The notes under the pieces are model-generated. The model ran no database searches. It saw only the letters and a program-made list of their open reading frames with translations, and had not been told where the DNA came from. From positions 1-11,508 of the forward strand of contig CAZPKC010000027.1 of assembly GCA_964587125.1 (NCBI GenBank): 11,508 nt of DNA, read 5' to 3'. Made by a program: the position numbers and the translations under genes. How positions within the stretch are numbered: the stretch's first letter is position 1; every line of letters begins with the position of its first letter. The DNA is from CAIXLI01 sp964587125. Lineage in GTDB: Bacteria > Pseudomonadota > Alphaproteobacteria > UBA9219. Below are positions 6,273 to 11,508 of the stretch, piece by piece.

Positions 6273-6295
6273 TAATGAGTCTTGATTATTCGCTT

Positions 6296-7375
6296 TCACA
6301 GTTGAAAAGCAAGACTGATGCTGCCAAATCGGTCTGGCGTTCCTTGTTGGCTGTAAAATTCCTTGGTGCGCTCGGTAAACGTAAAATCAAGGCTGACCGC
6401 TGATGACCAAAACACGGAAGCTCCTGCTGTGAAATCAGCGACCAAAGGTTTTTCGCTCACGCCAGGACTTGACGCGAATGTATTGCCCTGAAGAAAAATG
6501 TTTCGACCGATGGCGCGCCCCTGCGTTCCCAAAAATAAATACCAGCCCAGATCGCCGTCTAATTGGTCAGCATCGAACCACCCGGTGCCGGACAGGCTTG
6601 GGCGAACATGGTCTGGCCCATAATCGGCAGCCAGGTTTTGCCCGAAACGAACCATGCCGCCGGTTTCGCCGTAGGTCAGCACATTGCCGATGGTGGCGCC
6701 CACTTCAGGTATGGCATCGACGGCGAGATTGCCGATCAGGGGCTGCTCAAATCGCCATTTGCGCTCGTAGGTTGCCATGAGACCAGGTTCATTATGTAAT
6801 TGATTTTTCCACCCCAAAGCCGAATTGTCGCCGATAAACTGGTGAAAATCATTTTGCGTTATCCCACCAAGCGCCGCGGGGCCGACAACGCCCATCAGAA
6901 GCTCGGCGTTCTCAAGCGTGTGGTAGCTGCCGTGGTTGGTTTCCTGAAGCAGACTCGCGCCGGTATAAAGCCATGCGGCATAAGGCCGACTCTTGGGGGA
7001 TGGGCTGGCGGTCTCCAGATTGCTCGGCGTAAAGATGCTTTGCCCAAGCGCCGTCCATTCATATTTTCTCTTGCGGTCGCTGCCGTCAAAAATTGGCAGA
7101 TTATTGCTTAAAAAGCCATAAGGTTGATCCCAATCTCCATCCGGTGTTACCGATCCCGACAGGTAGGATGCGCGCATGCCTTGCGTGTAATGCCGGTCAT
7201 CATGAGAAGCGAAATAATCATTTTCTTCCATAAGGATGATGCGTCCGGAATCGGAATCATCAGGCACCCGATCTTCAGCCTTAACGGAAAGAGAGATAGT
7301 TACGCTCAGGACAAAAATAGCTACGCTCACACACCCCTTTCGGGGGCGAGAGAAAGCGAAAAAATTGAACATCAT
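6296..7375 (-). CDS. lpxR: LpxR-like outer-membrane lipid A deacylase (DUF2219 family)
   Basis: The protein of 359 aa carries an N-terminal signal peptide (hydrophobic about 15-31, cleavage predicted after VKA33) and then the LpxR pattern: EENDYF with N52 and D53, HYTQGMR with T64, SRPYAAWLYTG at 129-139, and TQNDFHQFIG with H178. These correspond to the Asn/Asp/Thr/His residues required by Salmonella LpxR, which removes the 3'-O-linked acyloxyacyl chain of lipid A in the outer membrane. Alternating beta-strands and a terminal aromatic-hydrophobic strand (FGSISLAFQL) fit an outer-membrane barrel. Tandem ATGs at 7375 and 7372 follow only a weak ribosome binding site, so coupling with upstream translation is likely. 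It is the last gene of unit C. Modification of lipid A would fit an envelope-adaptation island. Confidence 0.9.
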   Translation of the reverse strand: MMFNFFAFSRPRKGCVSVAIFVLSVTISLSVKAEDRVPDDSDSGRIILMEENDYFASHDDRHYTQGMRASYLSGSVTPDGDWDQPYGFLSNNLPIFDGSDRKRKYEWTALGQSIFTPSNLETASPSPKSRPYAAWLYTGASLLQETNHGSYHTLENAELLMGVVGPAALGGITQNDFHQFIGDNSALGWKNQLHNEPGLMATYERKWRFEQPLIGNLAVDAIPEVGATIGNVLTYGETGGMVRFGQNLAADYGPDHVRPSLSGTGWFDADQLDGDLGWYLFLGTQGRAIGRNIFLQGNTFASSPGVSEKPLVADFTAGASVFWSSAVSLDFTFTERTKEFYSQQGTPDRFGSISLAFQL

Positions 7376-7387
7376 GGCCGGTCTTTC

Positions 7388-7546
7388 TTAAACGATGCAT
7401 CGCAAGATTGGCTCAGTGCCTTCGTCATGTGGCTGCACGTCTACATTCTCTTGCAACGACCAGCCTTCCCATAAGGCCGCCTGATAGGCCGTTTGTTCAT
7501 AATCTTCCGCGTTTCCGGCGAACGGCTTGACTATCCGCGCTCGCAA
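7388..7546 (-). CDS. Doubtful small ORF, up to 52 aa
   Basis: The gap of 187 bp between the single-TM gene and lpxR holds an open frame ending in TAA at 7388-7390, 12 bp before lpxR. From the TTG at 7546 it would give 52 aa with a protein-like, acidic C-terminus (AEDYEQTAYQAALWEGWSLQENVDVQ). No convincing ribosome binding site precedes the TTG and no family is recognised. The frame continues open into the upstream gene, so it could also be chance. Confidence 0.25.
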   Translation of the reverse strand: MRARIVKPFAGNAEDYEQTAYQAALWEGWSLQENVDVQPHDEGTEPILRCIV

Positions 7547-7562
7547 TGGGGGCGTTCGTTGA

Positions 7563-7808
7563 TTAAGGATTCGAATTCTCGTTAATTTTATCGCCGGTGT
7601 CCTTAACGGCATCGCCCAGTTTCTGTCCGGGCGTACGATCTTCCAACTGTCGTTCGGCTTTATCGACGCCTTGCGGCAAGTCATGGATAGCATCGCCTAC
7701 CTTCTCCGTCGTGCTGCGGCGATCCTGCATGGTCAGTAAGCCATAAGCGAAAATGGCGACGATAATCACGGCTCCAATAATCATAGGCCATTTATATGTT
7801 TGGTTCAT
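7563..7808 (-). CDS. Small single-TM protein with charged repeat tail, 81 aa
   Basis: The ATG at 7808 is preferred over the ATG at 7823 because a GGAGAAG ribosome binding site sits between them at good spacing. One membrane helix (about residues 8-26, PMIIGAVIIVAIFAYGLL) is followed by a charged tail with two related motifs, KVGDAIHDL and KLGDAVKDT, about 30 residues apart. The pattern is reminiscent of YtxH-like stress proteins but I do not recognise a named family. The N-in orientation with a cytoplasmic or periplasmic helical tail cannot be decided. It follows the glycine-zipper lipoprotein gene by 51 bp in unit C. Confidence 0.8.
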   Translation of the reverse strand: MNQTYKWPMIIGAVIIVAIFAYGLLTMQDRRSTTEKVGDAIHDLPQGVDKAERQLEDRTPGQKLGDAVKDTGDKINENSNP

Positions 7809-7859
7809 TGCTTTCTTCTCCATGGTTTGGGTTAAGTGACATGACGGCCCGCTATTTTC

Positions 7860-8099
7860 TTATTTCCCAAGATCAATTTGCTTGTCGCTGGTCGCAGCGC
7901 CGGTTGCCGCGCCAACAGCGCCTCCGATAATGACTGCGGGAAGAAGCGGAGCGCCAAGAAGTGCAGCGCCAACACCGGCGCCGGCGCCAATTCCGGCGCC
8001 GCTAAGCGCGCGATCACCGGGATCGTGGCCGCATGCGGCCACTGATAGGATGATCGCGGCCATTGAAAGCCTTCTTAAAAACTTTCCAGCGTTGCGCAT
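7860..8099 (-). CDS. Glycine-zipper lipoprotein, 79 aa
   Basis: The start at 8099 follows AAAGGA. A signal segment (residues 10-22) ends with lipobox V-A-A-C23. The mature part is dominated by a glycine-zipper helix with GxxxG-type spacing (GAGIGAGAGVGAALLGAPLLPAVIIGGAVGAATGAATS), followed by a short polar end (DKQIDLGK). Such small lipoproteins (YMGG/SlyB-like) lie in the outer membrane and are thought to stabilise or order it; the exact role of this one is unknown. It lies 24 bp downstream of the OmpA-family gene in unit C. Confidence 0.88.
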   Translation of the reverse strand: MRNAGKFLRRLSMAAIILSVAACGHDPGDRALSGAGIGAGAGVGAALLGAPLLPAVIIGGAVGAATGAATSDKQIDLGK

Positions 8100-8123
8100 A
8101 TTTTTTATCCTTTTCAGATGCGG

Positions 8124-8765
8124 TCAGCGGGCATTTGGTATCTGCCCTTGATTAACATACTCGACTTCAACCTCGACGCGCCGGTCGTTGTGCAAGCACT
8201 TGATAAGTTGCGAACGGTTGTTCATGACGGGGCAATTGGTGGATGGCTCTGATTTTCCGACCCAGCGCGTTTCGGTGACGTTTGCATTCGTGTACCCTTT
8301 TGAAATCAGATAACCGCGTACAGTCTCCGCGCGTTTTTCCGAAAGCTTCTGGTTGTAAGCAACGCTGCCGATGCGGTCGGCATAGCCGACAATCTTCGCT
8401 TCCTTGACTCTTTCGTTGGATTTCAGAACACGCGCCAACGTATCAAGACGCTGCTGAGCTTCAGCCGATAAATCTGCACGGTTGAATTTGAAATAAACCG
8501 TTCTGTCTTCCTGGCTAAGATCGGAAGACACCGACGATGTTTGCGCCCGGCGGATGGATTGTTGGGCTATGCGCTGCATTGGAGCGCACGCATCCCGATC
8601 GGTCAGCCATTTTGTCCGAACACAGGTGCCGTTCTCAAGATGGACAATTTGACCTTCACTATCGCGCACAACATCGCGGTAATCAGCCTCGGCATGCGCC
8701 ATGCCGCAGGCGCCTATACAGACCGCGCCGGTCAGGACAAGTATTCTTGCGTTTCGGCATGTCAT
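8124..8765 (-). CDS. OmpA-family protein with C-terminal peptidoglycan-binding domain, 213 aa
   Basis: An N-terminal signal segment allows cleavage after AHA25, although I-G-A-C20 could also act as a lipobox. After a non-barrel N-terminal part (about 26-85) comes an OmpA C-like domain (about 88-203): VYFKFNRADLSAEAQQRLDTLARVL, IVGYADRIGSVAYNQKLSEKRAETVRGYL and NDRRVEVEVE. The diaminopimelate-binding pair D130 and R145 is present with the same 15-residue spacing as E. coli OmpA D271/R286. Two Cys pairs (C48/C60 and C178/C190) could form disulphides in the periplasm. The AGGAGA ribosome binding site overlaps the TAG stop of the preceding DUF3309 gene, so translation is probably coupled. It is the second gene of unit C and would tether the envelope to the cell wall. 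Confidence 0.93.
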   Translation of the reverse strand: MTCRNARILVLTGAVCIGACGMAHAEADYRDVVRDSEGQIVHLENGTCVRTKWLTDRDACAPMQRIAQQSIRRAQTSSVSSDLSQEDRTVYFKFNRADLSAEAQQRLDTLARVLKSNERVKEAKIVGYADRIGSVAYNQKLSEKRAETVRGYLISKGYTNANVTETRWVGKSEPSTNCPVMNNRSQLIKCLHNDRRVEVEVEYVNQGQIPNAR

Positions 8766-8775
8766 GTTCGTTCTC

Positions 8776-8928
8776 CTAAGTGCGCTTCAGAATGAGATAG
8801 ATGATTAGAACAGCAAGCAGTAGCCCAAAGCCGCCACTGGGGTAGTACCCCCAGTGAATACTGTGTGGCCACACGGGAGCGGTGCCGACAAGAAGGAACG
8901 CTAGAATGATTGCCAGGATAAGTGTCAT
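8776..8928 (-). CDS. DUF3309-family mini membrane protein (copy 2), 50 aa
   Basis: This short gene encodes 50 aa beginning MTLILAIILAFLLVG and containing PVWPHSIHWGYYPSGG between two hydrophobic segments (2-15 and 33-47). It shares the WPHS-x-x-WGYYPS centre with the copy at 3606-3764 while the flanking helices differ. The start at 8928 follows an AAGGAAAG ribosome binding site, and the predicted leader is only about 27 nt. It opens unit C; its stop overlaps the ribosome binding site of the OmpA-family gene. Confidence 0.88.
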   Translation of the reverse strand: MTLILAIILAFLLVGTAPVWPHSIHWGYYPSGGFGLLLAVLIIYLILKRT

Positions 8929-8961
8929 GTACGCTTTCCTTATCGATCAATGTCTCTTTGG

Positions 8962-9003
8962 TTTGTACGCTGATCGCGCATGGACATTTTGACATCCATC
9001 AAA
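8962..9003 (-). promoter_or_regulatory. Unit C promoter: FNR/FixK-like box plus -10 element
   Basis: TTTGATGGATGTCAAA (9003-8988, minus strand) is identical to the unit A and B boxes. AGCGTACAAACC follows, with the TACAAA hexamer (8967-8962) beginning 21 nt after the box. This is the best match to a sigma-70 -10 among the four. The predicted start is near 8955, ahead of the second DUF3309 gene. Confidence 0.78.
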
Positions 9004-9048
9004 TAGCCATTATAGTTGCCGCATCAGGATGTCGGCTGCTCCCCAAGT

Positions 9049-9414
9049 TTAATCTGCGATCCCGATTTTTCGATGCAAGTCCTGAACAACAGAAATTTCT
9101 TTTTCTGTTAATTCTTCCACGTTAATGAGCCGATTGTCGGCAAGCTTTGTAGCTGAAATCAATTCATTGAGTTTCACATACAGGATGGTCAACTCTTTAT
9201 TCTGGTTACGTTGGATGAGAAAGACCATCAGATACGTGATAGTGCCGATATAGATCGATAACTCGCTTCTCCATACCTGCGAAAAACCACAAAATTCTCC
9301 GGCCACGAACCAGATAAGCACAGACAAAAGAGCGATAACAAAACCGCTTGTGCTACCTGTCCACCGGACAAAACGATGCGTATAAAGCTCAAGTTTGTCG
9401 GATATAAAGAACAT
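9049..9414 (-). CDS. Low-affinity iron permease-like membrane protein (Iron_permease family)
   Basis: The 121-aa protein (from ATG 9414) follows the short bacterial Iron_permease (PF04120) pattern. It has an N-terminal THRFVRWTGSTSGF, a first membrane helix FVIALLSVLIWFVAGEF (about 22-38), a second one SIYIGTITYLMVFLIQ (about 50-65), then the signature QRNQNKELTILYVKLNELI and an acidic helical tail (NVEELTEKEISVVQDL). The family is named after yeast Fet4 but transport by the short bacterial form is unproven. A TTG at 9441 in frame, preceded by GGAATGG, is an alternative start adding nine residues; neither start has a strong ribosome binding site. It stands alone between the unit D terminator and the unit C promoter. 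An iron link with Dps is attractive but inferred. Confidence 0.85.
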   Translation of the reverse strand: MFFISDKLELYTHRFVRWTGSTSGFVIALLSVLIWFVAGEFCGFSQVWRSELSIYIGTITYLMVFLIQRNQNKELTILYVKLNELISATKLADNRLINVEELTEKEISVVQDLHRKIGIAD

Positions 9415-9511
9415 GTCTGCGCACCGCGACCTTTCCGACAATCACGCCATTCCGACGTTAATCAAAGTCTTGTTTTTCTGCTACGCGCATCGCGTCGTAT
9501 TTATATGCGTG

Positions 9512-9544
9512 AAAAACGCCGCCCCATGGAAAGACGGCATTTTT
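9512..9544 (-). terminator. Rho-independent terminator of unit D
   Basis: Inverted arms at 9512-9523 and 9533-9544 enclose a 9-nt loop. Each flank has an A5/T5 tract. In the minus-strand RNA the two arm mismatches become G-U pairs, so the hairpin is complete and ends in a U-run in that direction. It lies 39 bp after the CsbD stop and separates unit D from the iron permease gene. Confidence 0.82.
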
Positions 9545-9582
9545 CGTATTGTTAAACAAACGGAATGTCCGGTTGTTTTTTG

Positions 9583-9789
9583 TCAGCCGCAGCCGCATGA
9601 TTTTTCAAGCTCACTGAAACGCTTTTCCGCGTCTTCCTTGTTAAGCCCGTAGGTTTCTTGCAGCTTGCCAAAAAACTGCTCCCTCTTGCCGTTAACAAGA
9701 GCGATATCGTTGTCGCTCAGCCGACCCCAGGTTTCTTTTATCTTTCCGCTCAGCTGATCGAATTTTCCTTGTGCTTGATCTTGATTCAT
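9583..9789 (-). CDS. CsbD-family stress protein, 68 aa
   Basis: The ATG at 9789 (MNQDQAQGKFDQL) follows a GAGGAGA ribosome binding site; the start at 9822 would add 11 atypical residues. The sequence has the CsbD pattern: GKFDQLSGKIKETWGRLSDNDIALVNGKREQFFGKLQETYGLNKEDAEKRF, a small hydrophilic helical protein induced by general or envelope stress in many bacteria, with unknown mechanism. The C-terminus is unusual in ending C-G-C-G, a Cys-x-Cys pair that might bind metal or form a disulphide. It is the last gene of unit D. Confidence 0.95.
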   Translation of the reverse strand: MNQDQAQGKFDQLSGKIKETWGRLSDNDIALVNGKREQFFGKLQETYGLNKEDAEKRFSELEKSCGCG

Positions 9790-9864
9790 GGCCGTCTCCT
9801 CGATGGTTGGGGTTGAAGGCACTTGTGTTGATACTGGGTACGCTCAACGGCTGGGGATACAGTT

Positions 9865-10053
9865 TCAGCGTTTTTCTTCAGCCTCGTATTTGTCAAATTT
9901 TGACAAGCCGAAAATATGGTCTGTATTCACAGTCCTGTTTTTTAAAGTCACGGCGCGTATGTTGCCTATGCGGCGAGAGATGTCGCCTTGAAAATTAACG
10001 ACGGAAGCTTGCTGGACTTCAGGATTACGTTCGAACTTATTTGCTTTATTCAT
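9865..10053 (-). CDS. Hypothetical small basic protein, 62 aa
   Basis: The ATG at 10053 has a GAGG ribosome binding site six bases upstream, which supports a real gene although the open frame extends further up into the neighbouring gene. The product (MNKANKFERNPEVQQASVV...YEAEEKR) is hydrophilic and basic, with no signal, membrane segment or recognised family. It lies between the YflT-like gene (115 bp gap) and csbD (75 bp gap) in unit D. A degenerate copy of the FNR-like box is found in the upstream gap, and a perfect inverted repeat lies in its 3' end. Confidence 0.6.
   Translation of the reverse strand: MNKANKFERNPEVQQASVVNFQGDISRRIGNIRAVTLKNRTVNTDHIFGLSKFDKYEAEEKR
9890..9906. repeat. 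Perfect 8-bp inverted repeat, TTGTCAAA-T-TTTGACAA
   Basis: The two arms (9890-9897 and 9899-9906) are perfect reverse complements around one base. The element lies in the 3' end of the small 62-aa gene, about 100 bp upstream of the csbD start. It shares the TTTGAC half with the FNR-like boxes but has a different half-site spacing. It may be an operator for csbD or a coincidence within coding sequence. Confidence 0.4.
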
Positions 10054-10125
10054 CAGTGACCTCATCGGTTGGTGAATCTCGGCGCTCTTGGCGGCGCTAT
10101 GAGCGTAGCGGCGCTTTCGAATATC

Positions 10126-10141
10126 TTTCCCATTCATCAGG
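10126..10141 (-). promoter_or_regulatory. Degenerate fifth copy of the FNR-like box
   Basis: The plus-strand sequence TTTCCCATTCATCAGG matches the unit D box at 12 of 16 positions, including an unbroken CATTCATCA, but both half-sites are damaged. A CTACGC follows at a spacing two bases shorter than in the intact modules. It lies 73 bp upstream of the 62-aa gene. It may be a decayed internal promoter. Confidence 0.3.
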
Positions 10142-10168
10142 TAGATGATGTTTTGGGTGAACATGGCG

Positions 10169-10840
10169 TTATGCGTTTTCATGAACAGGACGGCTTGACA
10201 TTGCGTCTGTCTCTTTGGCGCCAGCATGAACATCAAGACGCGACGGGTTGGCTGTTCCCAGAATAGCTTTGGCACGCTCCATTTCGCTGGGTGAGCCATG
10301 CGCCATGACGACGAAGCGATCAGCTTTGACATCGGCCTCATACTGAACCACGCTATCTTTCGGTATGCCTATGCTGCACAAAGCGGCACCTAGCGCGCTA
10401 ATGCCTCCGACAACGACCGCGCTTTCGACAGCGGATATGATGATTGAAGCCAGATATCCAAGAACGATGACAGGCCCCACAATGGGTGTCGTCATGAACA
10501 ATCCGCCAAAAAACAATCCCCAAAGACCGCCCCAAAACGCGCCACGCGTACCCCAAAATTTGATCCGATCACCCGCGTTGTAGAAGCCAACCACCTTTTC
10601 TTCGGTGTGATATCCCTTGCCAATGACGCTAAGGTGTTTCATGGCAAAACCATCTTCAGCAAGTTTTTTGATGGCCGCCTCGGCTGCCTGATGATCGGCA
10701 AAGACCGCCACGACAGAGTCCGTTGTTTCTTTTTGGAAATCTTTTACAGCCGTCTCTTGAAATCCCCTATCGCTCTGATCTCGATCAAAAGATGAGTTTA
10801 AAGCACCGCTCGATTGGTTTGAATTGAGATTGATCGCCAT
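10169..10840 (-). CDS. Membrane stress protein with YflT-like domain and glycine-rich TM hairpin, 223 aa
   Basis: I chose the ATG at 10840 (MAINLNSNQ). The longer frame starts at 10921 inside the regulatory box and upstream of the predicted transcription start. Residues 1-41 are polar and probably disordered. Residues 42-85 (VVAVFADHQAAEAAIKKLAEDGFAMKHLSVIGKG) resemble the heat-induced YflT/'general stress protein 17M' fold. A Gly/Trp-rich membrane segment (about 96-116, GAFWGGLWGLFFGGLF) and a second one (about 119-155) follow, then a second small alpha-beta part (YEADVKADRFVVMAHGSPSEMERAKAIL, about 167-194). This arrangement is common in proteobacterial 'DUF1269-like' membrane proteins of unknown function. 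It is the first gene of unit D. Confidence 0.82.
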   Translation of the reverse strand: MAINLNSNQSSGALNSSFDRDQSDRGFQETAVKDFQKETTDSVVAVFADHQAAEAAIKKLAEDGFAMKHLSVIGKGYHTEEKVVGFYNAGDRIKFWGTRGAFWGGLWGLFFGGLFMTTPIVGPVIVLGYLASIIISAVESAVVVGGISALGAALCSIGIPKDSVVQYEADVKADRFVVMAHGSPSEMERAKAILGTANPSRLDVHAGAKETDAMSSRPVHENA

Positions 10841-10887
10841 AATGAAGCCTGTGAGTTGGATTGCGAGAATTCTGAATGCCGAACTCA

Positions 10888-10929
10888 GCGATACGCTGAT
10901 CCAACATCTCTGTTTTGACATTCATCAAA
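10888..10929 (-). promoter_or_regulatory. Unit D promoter: FNR/FixK-like box plus -10 element
   Basis: On the minus strand TTTGATGAATGTCAAA (10929-10914) differs from the other three boxes at one central base only. CAGCGTATCGCTG follows, with TATCGC (10893-10888) starting 21 nt after the box; this copy of the -10 region is itself a 5-bp palindrome. The predicted start is near 10881, giving a leader of about 41 nt. Confidence 0.75.
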
Positions 10930-11072
10930 TTATTTTCGTTTTTGATGGCCACTTATTTTTCATACACAGCTTGAATATTTATTGCCAACGATCTACGAAA
11001 AATTGCCTTTCATAACACGAAGGTAGAGCGGCAGCGTTATGAAGATCGCCGGTTCTTAAACGGTAAGTAAAT

Positions 11073-11508
11073 TTACGTTTTCTCTGGTTGCCAGAGATCA
11101 AGCTGCTTACCGCCCCTGAGATACTCTTCAAAAGGATCGATTTCGCTGGTTAGTTCCTCCATGCGGATACGAGTGCGCGCCGATGGCGTTAAACCGAATT
11201 CGCTTTCGATCTGCGCCATCTGGTTCATGCATCTGTTGGCCACCGCCAGAAACGGATTCTGAATGACGAAATCAGCGTTGGTTTTCACCACCAGGCCGCG
11301 CTTTTTGATTTCGGCTTCGGCATCAATCCAGCGGCACCACACAGTGGCATAACGAGCGAGCGCCCCGGCGTCGAGTTCAGTCATCACGCCGCGCCGCACA
11401 AGCATTTCCGCCATGCTTGTGAACTTGGCTTTCTCCCGCTCAGTGAGGTGCGGTGTCCGCGCCCAGCAGAGCCGGGAAGAACGGACGTTGCTGACCCTGC
11501 GCCAGAAC
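11073..11508 (-). CDS. Phage terminase small subunit, P27 family (5' end beyond window)
   Basis: The frame is open to the window edge, so the start is not seen; the visible 144 residues include upstream sequence RTPHLTEREKAKF before the first in-window ATG at 11414. The pattern is that of P27-type small terminases: MLVRRGVMTELDAGALARYATVWCRWIDAEAEIKKRGLVVKT, then IQNPFLAVANRCMNQMAQIESEFGLTPSARTRI. Such proteins recognise phage DNA and hand it to the large terminase for packaging. Normally the large subunit gene follows directly; here, after the TAA at 11073-11075, come about 140 bp without a gene and then the unit D promoter. This suggests a prophage remnant bordering the island. Confidence 0.85.
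   Translation of the reverse strand, partial: FWRRVSNVRSSRLCWARTPHLTEREKAKFTSMAEMLVRRGVMTELDAGALARYATVWCRWIDAEAEIKKRGLVVKTNADFVIQNPFLAVANRCMNQMAQIESEFGLTPSARTRIRMEELTSEIDPFEEYLRGGKQLDLWQPEKT

Noticed and set aside
4660..6276. The 23-bp identical sequence at 4660-4682 and 6254-6276 as ends of a mobile element
   Set aside because: The copies are direct, lie at promoters of separate units, recur twice more with the same downstream spacing, and no transposase or target duplication is seen.
6271..6290. AATAAT ... ATTATT inverted repeat after the lpxR-like gene
   Set aside because: The stem is short and AT-only, and it overlaps the unit B box; too weak for a terminator.
10054..10341. Long N-terminal extension of the 62-aa gene
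   Set aside because: It overlaps the well-supported YflT-like gene in another frame; the internal ATG at 10053 with a GAGG site is a better start.
11011..11041. Inverted repeat CATAAC ... GTTATG with a 19-nt spacer downstream of the terminase gene
   Set aside because: Arms are only 6 bp and no U-tract follows; it could arise by chance and does not look like a terminator or an attachment site.

Overview
The window looks like an accessory 'envelope and stress' island of a moderate-GC Gram-negative proteobacterium, probably an alphaproteobacterium. This placement is an inference. It rests on the Crp/Fnr helix-turn-helix style, the DUF3300/DUF2950/DUF3309/PRC-barrel/CsbD gene set, several lipoprotein signals and an LpxR-type outer-membrane enzyme. 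Apart from a broken Crp/Fnr regulator remnant at the left edge, every supported gene is on the minus strand, so transcription runs from right to left.

The layout from right to left (direction of transcription) is as follows. (1) 11073-11508: the 3' part of a P27-type phage terminase small subunit, cut by the window edge and with no large terminase downstream. (2) Unit D, driven by a promoter at about 10888-10929: a two-domain glycine-rich membrane stress protein (YflT-like), a 62-aa unknown protein, and a CsbD-family protein, closed by a good intrinsic terminator (9512-9544). (3) A low-affinity iron permease-like membrane protein (9049-9414). (4) Unit C, promoter at about 8962-9003: DUF3309 mini membrane protein, OmpA-family protein, glycine-zipper lipoprotein, single-TM protein, LpxR-like lipid A deacylase. 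(5) Unit B, promoter at about 6231-6272: small Cys/His-rich helical protein, secreted SYLF-domain protein, 'host attachment' family protein. (6) Unit A, promoter at about 4637-4678: PRC-barrel secreted protein, collagen-like lipoprotein, a second DUF3309 protein, DUF3300 secreted protein, DUF2950 lipoprotein (ATGA overlap), Dps ferritin, and perhaps a 126-aa hypothetical protein. (7) 5-316, plus strand: a fragment carrying the DNA-binding domain of a Crp/Fnr regulator, convergent with unit A.

The main discovery is a shared promoter module. The same 16-bp FNR/FixK-like dyad, TTTGATGGATGTCAAA on the coding strand (one copy differs by one base), stands in front of all four units. In every copy a TA-starting hexamer, preceded by AGCG or AGCC, begins exactly 21 nt after the dyad. 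That is the geometry of a class II Crp/Fnr-activated promoter. The island therefore reads as one regulon. It combines iron and DNA protection (Dps, iron permease), outer-membrane and lipid A remodelling (LpxR, OmpA, lipoproteins, SYLF), and many small membrane or hydrophilic stress proteins. A likely trigger is oxygen, nitric oxide or redox change, but that is inference from the box type alone.

No tRNA, rRNA, CRISPR array or insertion sequence was recognised. No gene-free stretch exceeds 300 bases; the longest, 10841-11072, holds the unit D promoter and otherwise nothing recognised.
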